Counted from the first letter of the stretch, positions 46,875 to 56,978 are shown. The stretch is 64,000 nt of DNA from Lampropedia puyangensis (GCF_004833285.1 NZ_STFG01000015.1:1-64000), one strand, 5' to 3'. Notes: generated by a model not told the origin, from the letters alone. Translations and numbers: made by a program.

Positions 46875-49331
46875 GTGCAAAAACACTCTCAATACCGACA
46901 GCCATTCATCAACAGCAATAGGGCTGCGCTTGCAAAACTGTCTACGTTGACTTTATTGCTATGCAGTTGTGCTGGGTTGACTGTTGTGGCGCAAACGGTT
47001 TCCGAAGAGCCCAAAGCAAGCCAGCCAATGCAGCGTGTGCTGCAGATTCAAAGCGGACCGTTGGAGCCGGCTTTAATCGAGTTTCAGCGATGGAGCGGGC
47101 AGCCGATTCAGGCTCCTGCTGAATTACTGCGAGGTCGTCAAACACAAGGTGTCAGTAATGGGCACTCGTTTGAGGCTGCATTGAAGGCGTTGCTGACAGG
47201 GACAGGATTGCATGCTCAGCGTGATGAAAAAGGTCAATTGGTTTTACAGCCTGCTGCTTCGCTGGATGTCGCCGCTGATACGGCATTGCCAGAAGTCACG
47301 GTGATGGGGTCTAGCCTAGAGACAGACTTGCAAAAATACCCGGGCTCAGTCACGGTGTTGAGCCAAGACGACTTGAGCCGCACCAGCAGTGTGATTGAAG
47401 CCATGGCCGCAGTGCCAGGCGTGACAACAGGCGGTGATAGTGGCCGCAGCACAGGTCAGCAGTTCAATATTCGTGGTTTTGGCTACCAATCGGAAGATCG
47501 GGTCATCGTTTTGCAAGATGGCGTGCGGCGCTCCACCGCCTTATTTTCCAACCATATATCGACCTTCCGATCAGACAATGATTTGCTCAAACGCGTAGAA
47601 ATCGTTAAAGGTGCCTCGTCGGTGCAGCACGGCGGTGGTGCCATTGGTGGAGTCGTGGCCATGACCAATAAAGAGGCTAGCGATTTCCTACCCCAAGGCA
47701 AAGAGGCGGGCGTGGCAACAAAGCTGCGCTACGAGCACAATAATTATCGCGAGGCATATGCAGCGGCAGCTTATGCGCCAGCAGACAAACCTGTGGAGTT
47801 GTTGGCCTATGTCAAGCGTGGTACGACAGGAGATTTGACTATGTCCAGGAACTACGGTCGCAGCGCTTCAGGCGAGGATATTGACAAGGTGGATAACGAT
47901 GAGGATTTACAGGTCTTGTTTTTGCAAGGGGCGGTTAAGCCTACGCCAGATCAGCGTATCGCACTGTCGTATTACGACTACCAATTGGACAATGAGACCA
48001 CTTGGCAGACCTTGTACCACTCCAACTACAGCAGCGTAACAGGGCCAGTCAAAGGCAAATTGCGCCAGCGTGATGTGGTAGCTAAATACCACTACAGCGC
48101 ACCTGATGTGACTTGGTTGAATGTGAATGCTTCAGCCTACCACTCCAAAGCCAATTACGACCGTGGCTATGCATATACCAATACCAATAATGGTGTGTTG
48201 ACAGACTTGTCTTACGACAACATTGATAAGCGCACTGGACTGCGATTGTCGAATGAGGCATTTTTTCAGAGCGGCGCGCTCAAACACCGCTTGATTGCTG
48301 GCATGGATTATGAAAAACGTCGTGAAGATGCGGTGTACCTCCTTAATGGGGAGCTCTCTGATTTTGGATCTATGCCAAATACTTACAAGGATTTAGGGGT
48401 GTATGGACACTTGGAATCAACCTTGCTGAATGATCGTCTGGTTGTGCAATTGGGCGGGCGCTATGACCGTTTTGATCGCAGCGTTGACCGCCATGAGGGC
48501 GGTTACCGTGGTTCGCATTTTTCTCCGCGCATTGGAGCGAGTCTGGAAGTGGCCTCTGGCTTAAATCTATTGGCCAATTGGTCAGAAGCTTTCCGCGCAC
48601 CAACTCCGCATGAGACCTCTTCTGAGGGGCCGCTCAATCCGCACTACTGGTATGTCCCCAATCCCGACTTAGACCCAGAGACGATTCGTGAAACCGAGTT
48701 CGGTGTCTCTTATACCAAGTACGCATTGCTGACTCCGGGAGATGTGCTTCGCACCAAGCTGATGCTGTTCAATGGCCGCATTCGTGACATGATTGCTTTG
48801 AAGGAAACGCGCACTGAAGAGTTGTCCCCTCAAGACTCTCCTTATGCCAGTTATGTAAATATTGATCGGGTCAAACGCCGAGGATTCGAATGGCAAGGCG
48901 CTTACGAGCGCAGTCTTTTTGGTTTTGGCGCAAGCTATGCACATTTGAAACAAACCAATCAGGCCACTGGTTTGAATACGCCGCAATCATTTGCTGATAA
49001 GTTGGCGCTCAACGGATATGTGCGTCCTGCACACGGATTAAAGTTGGGCGCAGAGGTTACCCATTGGCGCAAACCCAAACAAAATCCGCAAACTATTCGC
49101 AGTGGGGGGACGACCTATTGGTATGTCCGTGATGATTTCACTATCACCAATGTATTTGCAGACTGGACTCCCAATCCTGCGGGGCAGGGGGCATTTGGAC
49201 GTGATTTCAGTATTCGCTTTGGGGTGAATAATCTGTTTGACGCCACTTATATCAATGCCCGTGATGTCGAGACGACTGGACGCATTGGTAAAGGCCGAAA
49301 TGTGTATTTGAGTATGCAAACCCGCTTCTGA
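46875..49331 (+). CDS. TonB-dependent heme/hemoglobin-type receptor with STN domain
   Basis: 818 residues; GTG start with GGGGA six bases upstream. After a signal peptide comes an STN (secretin/TonB N-terminal) domain, about 55-120: LEPALIEFQRWSGQPIQAPAELL, FEAALKALLTGTGL. The plug has FNIRGFGYQSEDRVIVLQDGVRR and RVEIVKGASSVQHGGGAIGGVV. The barrel contains FRAPTPHE and, close after it, NPDLDPE, the FRAP/NPxL pair of heme receptors, and ends in TRF. STN domains usually signal to a FecR-type anti-sigma factor, but none is encoded nearby. Confidence 0.88.
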   Translation: MQKHSQYRQPFINSNRAALAKLSTLTLLLCSCAGLTVVAQTVSEEPKASQPMQRVLQIQSGPLEPALIEFQRWSGQPIQAPAELLRGRQTQGVSNGHSFEAALKALLTGTGLHAQRDEKGQLVLQPAASLDVAADTALPEVTVMGSSLETDLQKYPGSVTVLSQDDLSRTSSVIEAMAAVPGVTTGGDSGRSTGQQFNIRGFGYQSEDRVIVLQDGVRRSTALFSNHISTFRSDNDLLKRVEIVKGASSVQHGGGAIGGVVAMTNKEASDFLPQGKEAGVATKLRYEHNNYREAYAAAAYAPADKPVELLAYVKRGTTGDLTMSRNYGRSASGEDIDKVDNDEDLQVLFLQGAVKPTPDQRIALSYYDYQLDNETTWQTLYHSNYSSVTGPVKGKLRQRDVVAKYHYSAPDVTWLNVNASAYHSKANYDRGYAYTNTNNGVLTDLSYDNIDKRTGLRLSNEAFFQSGALKHRLIAGMDYEKRREDAVYLLNGELSDFGSMPNTYKDLGVYGHLESTLLNDRLVVQLGGRYDRFDRSVDRHEGGYRGSHFSPRIGASLEVASGLNLLANWSEAFRAPTPHETSSEGPLNPHYWYVPNPDLDPETIRETEFGVSYTKYALLTPGDVLRTKLMLFNGRIRDMIALKETRTEELSPQDSPYASYVNIDRVKRRGFEWQGAYERSLFGFGASYAHLKQTNQATGLNTPQSFADKLALNGYVRPAHGLKLGAEVTHWRKPKQNPQTIRSGGTTYWYVRDDFTITNVFADWTPNPAGQGAFGRDFSIRFGVNNLFDATYINARDVETTGRIGKGRNVYLSMQTRF

Positions 49332-49385
49332 TAGCGCAATAACTGTTTTTCTTGAGCAGGCGGCTTGCTCAGGAGTGCATGAAAA

Positions 49386-49416
49386 ATCCCCGGTCAGAGT
49401 GATCTATGCCGGGGAT
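49386..49416 (-). terminator. Terminator of the first 580-residue lipoprotein gene
   Basis: ATCCCCGG (49386-49393) pairs perfectly with CCGGGGAT (49409-49416). On the minus strand a T-run follows. It lies 44 bases beyond the stop of the gene on that strand. Confidence 0.8.
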
Positions 49417-49459
49417 GCTGCGTTTGGTTAATCGCTTTTACGATTCAAGGCGTAACCGT

Positions 49460-51205
49460 TTATGGTGCCTTTGGTGGCAGAGGCTTGAGTACGATGGTTT
49501 GCGGGAATTCCAAACCGCGTTCGGTGGCCAGCCACTGCATGTCGGTGTAGGCGATTTCTTTGTACAGTTCCACAGAGCCTGCACTCAGTGGCCATGTTAC
49601 GTAGTTGTACCATTGCTCCCATTCGCTTGATGCGGAGTCCATGATGTCTTCTTCTGTGATTTGATCCATGAATTGCACGAGTGCTTCGCCAGCAAATCCA
49701 AAATACATCAATGGTGCAACCGCAGGGGCAGTGGCTTTGATGATGTGCTCCAACTCGGTTTTGGATTCTTCGCCAACACCAATGGCCACGGCCTTGTCGC
49801 CCATGATGGCCCAAATCGATTTGTCATCACCTGTCATGGATGCGGTGGTTTCACCTTCGAGTTGTTTAGCTGGGCCACCTGGGACGAGCCCGAGCTTGGC
49901 CAACTCAGGGACAAAGCCTTGCACCATGCCAATTAAGCCCGACGGGTTGGGGGATGCGACCAGCAAGGTTCCTGCAAAGTCCTGACCATTGATGTCGAGT
50001 TTGGAGAAGTTCAGACGAATGCCTTGAACCCAGTTGGCTACGCTGTAGAGGCCTGCAACCCCTTTGTGGGCTTCTGCTGCCAGATCATTCAGCGGGGTTA
50101 GTCCTTCGCATTGGTAGGGCTGGGTTACGATCGAAGCGGCTTGCTTTTGCAAAAAGGCTGCCGCGGCATTGAGATTCAAACTGGCACCCATTACCATTTG
50201 GCCGCGTTGCGAGGCATCAAGCCCTTGAACAGGCGCTGGCAAGGCGGTCAACTCTTTGGCTAGAGTGGGCTCGAGTTCCCAGATGGCATTGAATTTCAGG
50301 TCTGGTTTGACCAGTTCGGTACCCCCCGCAACGATGCGGGGCGCCTTTGCCACGATGCTTTGCAGCTCCGCAGTGCAAGTTGCATCCAGTGTGATGTCAT
50401 TTTCTTCGAGCGCATTGGTAATCCAGGGCAGCGTGTGTTCTTTATCTGTGATGCGCTGGAGTACGCGCTGCAAATCGATATAGCCAGAGGCCATACCCGA
50501 TTGGAAGCCATATTGTTTGTTGATGGTGTCAAGCGCGCCAGAATCCAAGGCCGATTGCTTTGGCTTGTCTACGCCCAATTGCGCAATCAGCGGGGTGTCC
50601 GCACGTTGTGCATCAGCAGTCAAAACCAAGTGGTTGCCGACCACTGCGGCTACAAAGCGAGGTGAGAGGATTTGCTCTGCGTTTACTGGCGTGATCGCGT
50701 GCCAGAACGCTTGACCGTTGATTTCGGATTTACCAAACGGTACACCGGCTTTTTGCTCAGCTTCCGCCATGAAAGCTTCAAAGCGTTGTTTATCACCAAG
50801 TTCCAGCCGCAAAACGGGCAATGCATTGACTTCATACAACGCCATGCGTGCATTGATGTTGATGCCGATAGCGGACCAACCTTCTGGTTGGCTGAGCTTT
50901 TCTTCCAACACGCTGAGCAAGGCATCTGTACGCTTTTGTGTATCGCTATCTTCTATCGCCTCGTCGCTGATTTCTTGTGCACGTTTGAGGCTTTGCACGA
51001 AGCCGTCGCGCAGTTGGTTGAACCAGCGTGTATTGAGTTCAGCGTATTCTTTTGGAGGCGCACTCAAGTTGCCAAAAACAAACGCACTGTCGGCTGGTGC
51101 ATAAGCCAGTGGTGATTGGGTCTTTCCACCTTGCCCGTTCAAATTGGCGCAGCCAGCAAGGGCCAGTGCCAGGACGAGAGCCGTCGGTTTTGCAATGTGT
51201 CGCAT
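49460..51205 (-). CDS. Uncharacterised lipoprotein, paralogue 1 of a tandem pair
   Basis: 581 residues. The signal peptide ends in the lipobox LAGC-A (Cys19), so it is a predicted lipoprotein of the periplasmic face. It aligns along its whole length with the next gene: SPLAYAPADSAFVFGNL, GFVQSLKRAQE, NHLVLTADAQ, INKQYGFQSG, VASPNPSGLIGMVQGFVPELAKLGL, YFGFAGEAL and ERGLEFPQ. Two non-lipobox Cys, 277 and 366, match Cys286 and Cys374 of the paralogue and could form a disulfide. I do not recognise the family or a catalytic motif. Its own terminator and a 207-base gap suggest independent transcription. Confidence 0.85.
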   Translation of the reverse strand: MRHIAKPTALVLALALAGCANLNGQGGKTQSPLAYAPADSAFVFGNLSAPPKEYAELNTRWFNQLRDGFVQSLKRAQEISDEAIEDSDTQKRTDALLSVLEEKLSQPEGWSAIGININARMALYEVNALPVLRLELGDKQRFEAFMAEAEQKAGVPFGKSEINGQAFWHAITPVNAEQILSPRFVAAVVGNHLVLTADAQRADTPLIAQLGVDKPKQSALDSGALDTINKQYGFQSGMASGYIDLQRVLQRITDKEHTLPWITNALEENDITLDATCTAELQSIVAKAPRIVAGGTELVKPDLKFNAIWELEPTLAKELTALPAPVQGLDASQRGQMVMGASLNLNAAAAFLQKQAASIVTQPYQCEGLTPLNDLAAEAHKGVAGLYSVANWVQGIRLNFSKLDINGQDFAGTLLVASPNPSGLIGMVQGFVPELAKLGLVPGGPAKQLEGETTASMTGDDKSIWAIMGDKAVAIGVGEESKTELEHIIKATAPAVAPLMYFGFAGEALVQFMDQITEEDIMDSASSEWEQWYNYVTWPLSAGSVELYKEIAYTDMQWLATERGLEFPQTIVLKPLPPKAP

Positions 51206-51343
51206 AGGTGTTCCTCCAAGATTTAATGTCTATCTATTGATGTGAAATGAGTCAACGCAAGTGTTGCTTAACCTGCCAATATAACAAAAGGCTTGGCAGC
51301 GGGCTGCTTTTGCGCCGCAGTCGTAAATCCTTGCGCGACAAAG

Positions 51344-51398
51344 AAAAAAACCATTTGAACGTCGCAGTAGCAGGGCTGCCGCTTCAACGTTCAAATGG
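51344..51398 (-). terminator. Terminator of the second 580-residue lipoprotein gene
   Basis: CCATTTGAACGT (51351-51362) pairs over twelve bases with ACGTTCAAATGG (51387-51398). An inner stem is present and a run of seven T follows on the minus strand. Confidence 0.88.
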
Positions 51399-51412
51399 TC
51401 TGGTACTGATGA

Positions 51413-53161
51413 TTATTTCAGCGTCATCACTTGGTTCATTTCCAAACCACGATCAGTCAATGTGTAGTTCATGCTGACAAAGTCCACGGACTTGTAAAAG
51501 TCCAGCGCACTCTTGATGAGCGGCCAAACCACATAATTGGCACGGGCTTCTTCATCACTGTTGGCGGCATTGCTGAGCGTTTCTTCATCCACGTTGCCAG
51601 CCAGTTTGAGATAGCTTTCTCCGCTGAAGCCGTAGTAGAGCAAGGGTTCAGGAGTAGCTGGGCTGGCTTTGATGGCGGACTCTACTGCTGCAGGGGTGTC
51701 AGAACCAATGCCAAGTCCAATGGTTTTGTCGTTCATGGCGACCCACAACTTGTTCTCAGCACCGACAACGCTGCTGGCCATGGCAGATTGCAATTCTTTG
51801 GCTTTGCCATCAGGTGTTAGGCCCAGTTGCGCCAATTCAGGCAGGAAGCCTTGTGCCATGCCAATCAAGCCCATCGGATTAGGTGAGGCCAAGACGATAG
51901 TGCCTTTGAATTTCTGGTTTTCGATATCGAGTTCGCTCAGGCTGGCACGCAAGCCGGTCAACCAACCCGACGCAGCATACAGACCGGCCAGGTTTTGGGT
52001 GACTTCGGCCATTTGCTCGTTGAGTGGTTGGAGCAATTCGCATTGGAAAGGGGCCGCTTGCACTGCTGTGGCTTGGGCTTGCACAAAGCCTGCAAGCTGG
52101 TCAATTTTCAAGCTCATGCCAAACTCAATGCCGCTCTTGTCACTGCCCAGACCGGGTACAGGCGCAGTGATTTTTTGCAACTCACCAGCAAGCTTGCTTT
52201 CTACTTCTAAAACACCGCCCATGGCCACTTTTTTGCCAGTCATTTCTTTGGCGCCTAGAACGAAGCGTGGTGTTTTGGCAGCCAAGCTGTCGAACTCCGA
52301 GCGGCAAACTTCGCTGAGCGTTTGGTTGTCTGCTTGCAGTTGTTTGCTCAACCAGGTTGATTTACCCGCCGCAGGTGCCAGCAAAGCCAGAGTACGGCGC
52401 AGATCCAGAACACCTGTGCCTGCATAGTTTTGATAGCCGTATTGCTTGTTAATGGCTTGCAACTCACCAGAGGAAACAATGGATTGCGCAGGACGCTCAA
52501 TACCAAGCAGTTGTGCCAGAGGCAGTTCAGCCACTTGGGGGTCAAAGGCAAGCACCAAGTGTTTGCCAGCGATGGCAGCCACTAGTCGTGGATTCAGTGG
52601 TGTGGCACTGTCAACTTCTTTGGCTTGCTTGTCCAATGGCAAGAACCAGTAGGCTTGGCCATTGAGATCGCCCACAGGCAGTTTTTCGCCGGCACGTGTT
52701 TCAACTTCGCTGACAAAGGTTTTAAAGAGCTCAGGATCTGCCAGTTCGAGGCGGATGACCGGTGCGCCAGCCACTTCGTATGCTGCTTGCAGGCCATTCA
52801 AGTTAATGCCCATGCTGGCTAAGGTATCAGGCTTTTGCAGGCGCTCTTTGAAGAGGTCAATGAGTGCATTGACTTTGGCTTGTTCTTCTGGGCCGATTTC
52901 GTTGGCTGCGACTTCTTTGGCGCGATCCAGAGACTGGATGAAGCCCAGTTTCATATTGTCCAGAGCAGGAGCTAGCGCGTCGATATAGGCTTTGGGCGCT
53001 GGTTCAAAATTGCCCAGAGCAAAAGCAGTTTCGGCTGGTGCAAATGCAAGCGGCAAGTCGGCTTTGGGGGCTGCTTCTTTCGTGGATGGTGCCGGTTCAT
53101 CTTTGTTGGAGCAGGCTCCTAAGGCAAGCGCGACGGCCAAGAAGAGAGCGGTTTTTTTCAT
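51413..53161 (-). CDS. Uncharacterised lipoprotein, paralogue 2 of a tandem pair
   Basis: 582 residues. Signal peptide MKKTALFLAVALALGAC with lipobox LGAC (Cys17), then a Pro/Ala/Lys-rich linker. The body parallels paralogue 1: LPLAFAPAETAFALGNF, GFIQSLDRAKE, KHLVLAFDPQV, INKQYGYQNY, ASPNPMGLIGMAQGFLPELAQLGL, LLYYGFSGESYLKLAG and DRGLEMNQ. Cys286 and Cys374 are the conserved pair. No known enzyme, binding or repeat motif was recognised. It probably arose with its neighbour by tandem duplication and has since diverged. Both are predicted periplasmic-facing lipoproteins. Confidence 0.85.
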   Translation of the reverse strand: MKKTALFLAVALALGACSNKDEPAPSTKEAAPKADLPLAFAPAETAFALGNFEPAPKAYIDALAPALDNMKLGFIQSLDRAKEVAANEIGPEEQAKVNALIDLFKERLQKPDTLASMGINLNGLQAAYEVAGAPVIRLELADPELFKTFVSEVETRAGEKLPVGDLNGQAYWFLPLDKQAKEVDSATPLNPRLVAAIAGKHLVLAFDPQVAELPLAQLLGIERPAQSIVSSGELQAINKQYGYQNYAGTGVLDLRRTLALLAPAAGKSTWLSKQLQADNQTLSEVCRSEFDSLAAKTPRFVLGAKEMTGKKVAMGGVLEVESKLAGELQKITAPVPGLGSDKSGIEFGMSLKIDQLAGFVQAQATAVQAAPFQCELLQPLNEQMAEVTQNLAGLYAASGWLTGLRASLSELDIENQKFKGTIVLASPNPMGLIGMAQGFLPELAQLGLTPDGKAKELQSAMASSVVGAENKLWVAMNDKTIGLGIGSDTPAAVESAIKASPATPEPLLYYGFSGESYLKLAGNVDEETLSNAANSDEEARANYVVWPLIKSALDFYKSVDFVSMNYTLTDRGLEMNQVMTLK

Positions 53162-53840
53162 GGTTTCTCCAGATTAAATAGCAAGAATCAAATGGTGAGA
53201 TTTGGCAAGGGGCCCTTTGTTGGGAGGGCTCGATATTCATGGTCAATCCAATTACAACGGCACTGACGATAGGGCAGTTGACATGCCCTTAACTAAACCC
53301 GGCAGTGCACCGCGCAGAACAGGCCTGGAAGAATTCTCATCTAGGGCTCGATCAGTCAGTGGAGTGGCTTGGTGCATTTGAATGGAAAATTTATGTTGTC
53401 AACCTGAGTTGGTGTATCCATACAGCACTTGCTATTGCCAGTGTTCAGTAGCTATGACGGGGCACTATTGCTCGTGCCTTTGAGACGAAGAGATAAGGCA
53501 AAGTGTTTGTTCCGTTAATCGGAGGCTGGTGGTTAAACACAAAGCCGCAATTTCCTCCTCAAATGCACTCTTATTGCCGCGCTTTAATTGTCCATGCCAT
53601 TGGGACTGACCCAAAGCGGTGCATATCATACTGGAGCAATGCGCGATGCCCTTGTGTTTATGCATGCGGATGTCTCCAATGGTCTGCTACTTTAGTAGGG
53701 GGGCGGTTGACTGTGGTGTGAGCGTGATGACCAGAGGGTTTGCCATGAATTTGCGTTCATGATGACACCAGAGCCAACATCCCCCCCTTACAATAAGCGG
53801 CATTGGCATCTAGTCTGTTGTGCCTACAACGAAATTTGGA
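53162..53840. other. Long spacer between lipoprotein 2 and hisB
   Basis: About 680 bases with divergent promoters expected at either end. Short open frames (for example 53503-53721) give no recognisable product. A possible earlier hisB start (GTG 53820) lies at the right edge. Nothing else was identified. Confidence 0.4.
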
Positions 53841-54473
53841 ATGACTTCTTCAGCCTTAGTCCCCACGCAGGGAACCGATAAAGCCGACCGCATTGCCGAG
53901 GTGAACCGACATACCGCAGAGACGCGTATCCATGTCCGGGTGAACCTTGATGGCAGTGGTGTAGCCAATTTACATACAGGTATCGGTTTTTTTGACCATA
54001 TGCTGGATCAGATAGCCCGCCATGGCCTGATTGATCTGGATGTGCATTGTGAGGGCGACTTGCATATTGACGGCCACCATACCGTCGAGGATGTTGGCAT
54101 CACCATCGGACAAGCCATTGCACAAGCCGTTGGGGATAAGAAGGGCCTTCGCCGCTACGGCCATGCTTATGTGCCATTGGATGAAGCGCTCAGTCGTGCG
54201 GTGATTGACTTGTCTGGCCGCCCAGGACTGTCTTTCGATATTGCCTTCACCAGTGGCATGGTGGGGCAGTTCGATACGCAATTGACCTACGAGTTTTTCC
54301 AAGGTTTTGCCAACCATGCATTGGCTACGGTCCACATTGATAACCTCAAAGGCATCAATGCACACCACCAGGCCGAAACCGCTTTTAAGGCCTTCGGCAG
54401 GGCGCTGCGCATGGCTATTGAGCGTGATCCGCGGATGGTGGGAATTATCCCCTCCACCAAAGGTGTGCTTTGA
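53841..54473 (+). CDS. hisB: Imidazoleglycerol-phosphate dehydratase
   Basis: 210 residues from ATG 53841 (GTG 53820 is possible). Monofunctional dehydratase: [22 protein letters not shown], then the metal-binding histidine sets [27 protein letters not shown] and [32 protein letters not shown]. Mn-dependent dehydration of IGP to imidazole acetol-phosphate, the sixth step of histidine synthesis. No phosphatase domain, unlike E. coli HisB. First gene of the cluster. Confidence 0.96.
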   Translation: MTSSALVPTQGTDKADRIAEVNRHTAETRIHVRVNLDGSGVANLHTGIGFFDHMLDQIARHGLIDLDVHCEGDLHIDGHHTVEDVGITIGQAIAQAVGDKKGLRRYGHAYVPLDEALSRAVIDLSGRPGLSFDIAFTSGMVGQFDTQLTYEFFQGFANHALATVHIDNLKGINAHHQAETAFKAFGRALRMAIERDPRMVGIIPSTKGVL

Positions 54474-54605
54474 TCCCCAACGCAATGCGTGATGATGCCG
54501 GATTGTTTGGCACGATGCATGCGTTGTGATGCCTAGCTCTCACGGTTTTTTGATGCTGTCGTAGGCGGTGTCTCTTACTGCTTTTTTTCATTTTTGAATG
54601 TGCCC

Positions 54606-55268
54606 ATGACTGCTCGCCATACCCTTGCTGTTGTTGACTATGGCTCAGGCAACTTGCGCTCTGTCTGGCAGGCTGCGTGTCATGCTGCTTTGGACTCCGA
54701 TTGGAACGTGGTGTTGACCCACGATGCGCAGGTGATCGAGCAAGCCAGTCGCGTGATATTGCCGGGGCAAGGGGCCATGGCCGATTGCATGCGCGAGTTA
54801 CGCGAATCGGGCATGTTGGAGCCAGTGCTTCGTGCGGCTGCTTCCAAGCCTTTATTTGGCGTGTGCGTGGGCATGCAAATGCTGTTAGAGCACAGCGAAG
54901 AAGGGGATACCCCATCGCTTGGGCTCATTGGAGGGCAGGTTAAACGCTTTCAACTTGAAGGTCGCTTGCAGGCCGATGGCAGCCGCTACAAAATCCCGCA
55001 AATGGGCTGGAACCGTGTCACACGTCCTGATAGCCGCCCAGAGCATGCTATGTGGCGCGGCATTCCTGATGGCAGTTGGTATTACTTTGTGCACAGCTAC
55101 TATGCCGAACTGACCGATCAGAGTCACTGTGTTGGCGAGACTGAGTATGGCGCGCCGTTTGCTTGCGCAATTGCGCGAGATAATCTTTTTGCGACGCAAT
55201 TTCACCCTGAGAAAAGTGCAGATCAGGGCATTGCGCTCTACCGTAATTTTTTGAGCTGGAATCCGTAG
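54606..55268 (+). CDS. hisH: Imidazole glycerol phosphate synthase glutaminase subunit
   Basis: 220 residues from ATG 54606 (a TTG four codons earlier also opens the frame). Class I amidotransferase: VVDYGSGNLRSV at the start, ILPGQGAMADCM, the nucleophile Cys in LFGVCVGMQMLLEHSEEG, and the His-Glu pair in TQFHPEKS. It supplies ammonia through the HisF barrel. A 132-base gap separates it from hisB. Confidence 0.96.
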   Translation: MTARHTLAVVDYGSGNLRSVWQAACHAALDSDWNVVLTHDAQVIEQASRVILPGQGAMADCMRELRESGMLEPVLRAAASKPLFGVCVGMQMLLEHSEEGDTPSLGLIGGQVKRFQLEGRLQADGSRYKIPQMGWNRVTRPDSRPEHAMWRGIPDGSWYYFVHSYYAELTDQSHCVGETEYGAPFACAIARDNLFATQFHPEKSADQGIALYRNFLSWNP

Positions 55269-55347
55269 CACACGCCTGTGTGTTAATGGATATTTTCTTT
55301 AACCCCCATGCGTACCTGTTGTACGCTGCAAATATTTTTGACCGACC

Positions 55348-56094
55348 ATGCTGTTGATCCCTGCCATTGACCTTAAAGACGGGCATTGCGTGCGCCTTGT
55401 GCAAGGCGATATGGACCAATCCACGACCTTTGGTGAAGAGCCCGCGCTGGTGGCCCAACGTTGGCTTGACGAGGGCGCACGGCGTCTGCATTTGGTTGAT
55501 CTCAATGGCGCCTTTGCGGGAAAGCCCAAGAATCTGACTGCCATTAAGTCGATTTTGAAAGAAGTCGATGGTGAAATTCCTGTGCAGTTGGGGGGCGGGA
55601 TTCGTGATCTGGATACCATTGAACAATACATTGATGCCGGTATCCGCTATGTGATTATTGGTACAGCCGCAGTCAAGAACCCTGGTTTCCTGCGTGATGC
55701 ATGCAGTGCATTTGGCGGTCACATCATTGTGGGGATTGATGCCAAGGATGGCAAAGTAGCCACCGATGGTTGGGCTAAGGTCTCCAATGTCGAGGCGATT
55801 GATTTGGCTAAGAAATTTGAGGACTACGGTGTGGAGTCGATCATTTATACCGATATTGGGCGTGATGGCATGCTCAGCGGTATCAATGTCGATGCAACAG
55901 TGCGCTTGGCGCAAGCCGTTGAGATCCCGATCATTGCCAGCGGCGGCCTCAAAGATATTCACGACATTGAGCAACTGGTTGCCGTTGCCGATGAAGGCAT
56001 TGAAGGCGTGATTTGCGGTAAAGCCATTTACACGGGCGGTTTGGATTTTGCCAGTGCGCAAGACCGCGCAGATGAATTGACCGACGCAGCCTGA
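55348..56094 (+). CDS. hisA: ProFAR isomerase (phosphoribosylformimino-5-aminoimidazole carboxamide isomerase)
   Basis: 248 residues, a half-barrel repeat TIM barrel. [20 protein letters not shown] carries the catalytic Asp of the N-half (D-L-K-D). [10 protein letters not shown] and [12 protein letters not shown] are phosphate-binding, [14 protein letters not shown] carries the second Asp, and IIASGGLKD closes the barrel. It isomerises ProFAR to PRFAR just before HisHF. Its stop overlaps the start of the next gene as TGATG. Confidence 0.96.
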   Translation: MLLIPAIDLKDGHCVRLVQGDMDQSTTFGEEPALVAQRWLDEGARRLHLVDLNGAFAGKPKNLTAIKSILKEVDGEIPVQLGGGIRDLDTIEQYIDAGIRYVIIGTAAVKNPGFLRDACSAFGGHIIVGIDAKDGKVATDGWAKVSNVEAIDLAKKFEDYGVESIIYTDIGRDGMLSGINVDATVRLAQAVEIPIIASGGLKDIHDIEQLVAVADEGIEGVICGKAIYTGGLDFASAQDRADELTDAA

Positions 56095-56978
56095 TGGCAT
56101 TGAAGCCCACCTCCTCAGCGAGCACTGTGGTCCCTTGGTGTGATTTTCATGGCCAGCCAGCGGTACGTTTGGTTGCGTCTTGGGGTGATTGTGTCACTGT
56201 CTTGCAGCAAGGCGGGCAGGTGGTGTCTTGGATGACTGCAGACGGGCGAGAGCAGTTGTATTTGAGCCCGCAGGCGCGCTGGAATGGGCAAGATGCCATT
56301 CGTGGCGGGGTGCCGATTTGCTTTCCGCAATTCAACCAGCGTGGCCCGTTGATAAAGCATGGTTTTGCGCGCCATCTGCCTTGGCAATGTGTCTCTGTCA
56401 ATGAAAGCCAGATCAGCTTTGTGCTCGCTGATGGTGCATTGACACGGCGTTTATGGCCGCATGCTTTTCGTGTGGAACTGGCCGTCGAACTCAGCCCTGG
56501 TGCATTGCGTTTGCAGTTGCAGGTGCAGAACACCGATACACAGCCATGGGCTTTTACCGCAGCGTTGCATACCTATGTGCAGGTGCCGGACGTCGTGCAA
56601 GTGCATCTGATGGGCTTGCATGGGGCGCAGCGTTGGGATGCCGTACGCGATGTGCATGGCATTCAAGAGGGGGCTGCGCGATTCGGGCAAGAGTTCGACT
56701 GCGTGTTTCAATCCCAACCTGAGCAGGTGCTGCGGTTGCTTATGGATGGCGCGCCGTCTGATGCTCCTCGTTCGTTATTGGACATCACCCAAAGCGTCAG
56801 TTGTCCACAAACCGTTGTGTGGAATCCTGGTCCGCGTTTGGGGGCGCGCTTGAATGATATGCCCGATGATGGTTGGCGCCATATGCTGTGTATTGAGGCT
56901 GCTTGCATTGATGCACCCGTGACGCTAGCCCCCACGCAGCGCTGGCAGGCATGGCAAACTTTGCGCTGTCGTGCATGA
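56094..56978 (+). CDS. D-hexose-6-phosphate mutarotase-like (YeaD type aldose epimerase)
   Basis: 294 residues of the galactose mutarotase-like fold. GGQVVSWMTADGREQLYLSP, IRGGVPICFPQFNQRGP, and KHGFARHLPWQ hold the first histidine region. FTAALHTYVQVPD provides the catalytic His, and DDGWRHMLCIEAACI the Glu. It would interconvert alpha and beta anomers of glucose-6-phosphate. It sits inside the his cluster, translationally coupled to hisA (TGATG), with no known role in histidine synthesis. A housekeeping passenger is most likely. Confidence 0.85.
   Translation: MALKPTSSASTVVPWCDFHGQPAVRLVASWGDCVTVLQQGGQVVSWMTADGREQLYLSPQARWNGQDAIRGGVPICFPQFNQRGPLIKHGFARHLPWQCVSVNESQISFVLADGALTRRLWPHAFRVELAVELSPGALRLQLQVQNTDTQPWAFTAALHTYVQVPDVVQVHLMGLHGAQRWDAVRDVHGIQEGAARFGQEFDCVFQSQPEQVLRLLMDGAPSDAPRSLLDITQSVSCPQTVVWNPGPRLGARLNDMPDDGWRHMLCIEAACIDAPVTLAPTQRWQAWQTLRCRA

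Noticed and set aside
53503-53721. Small open frame in the spacer before hisB
   Set aside because: No ribosome-binding site and no recognisable sequence features.
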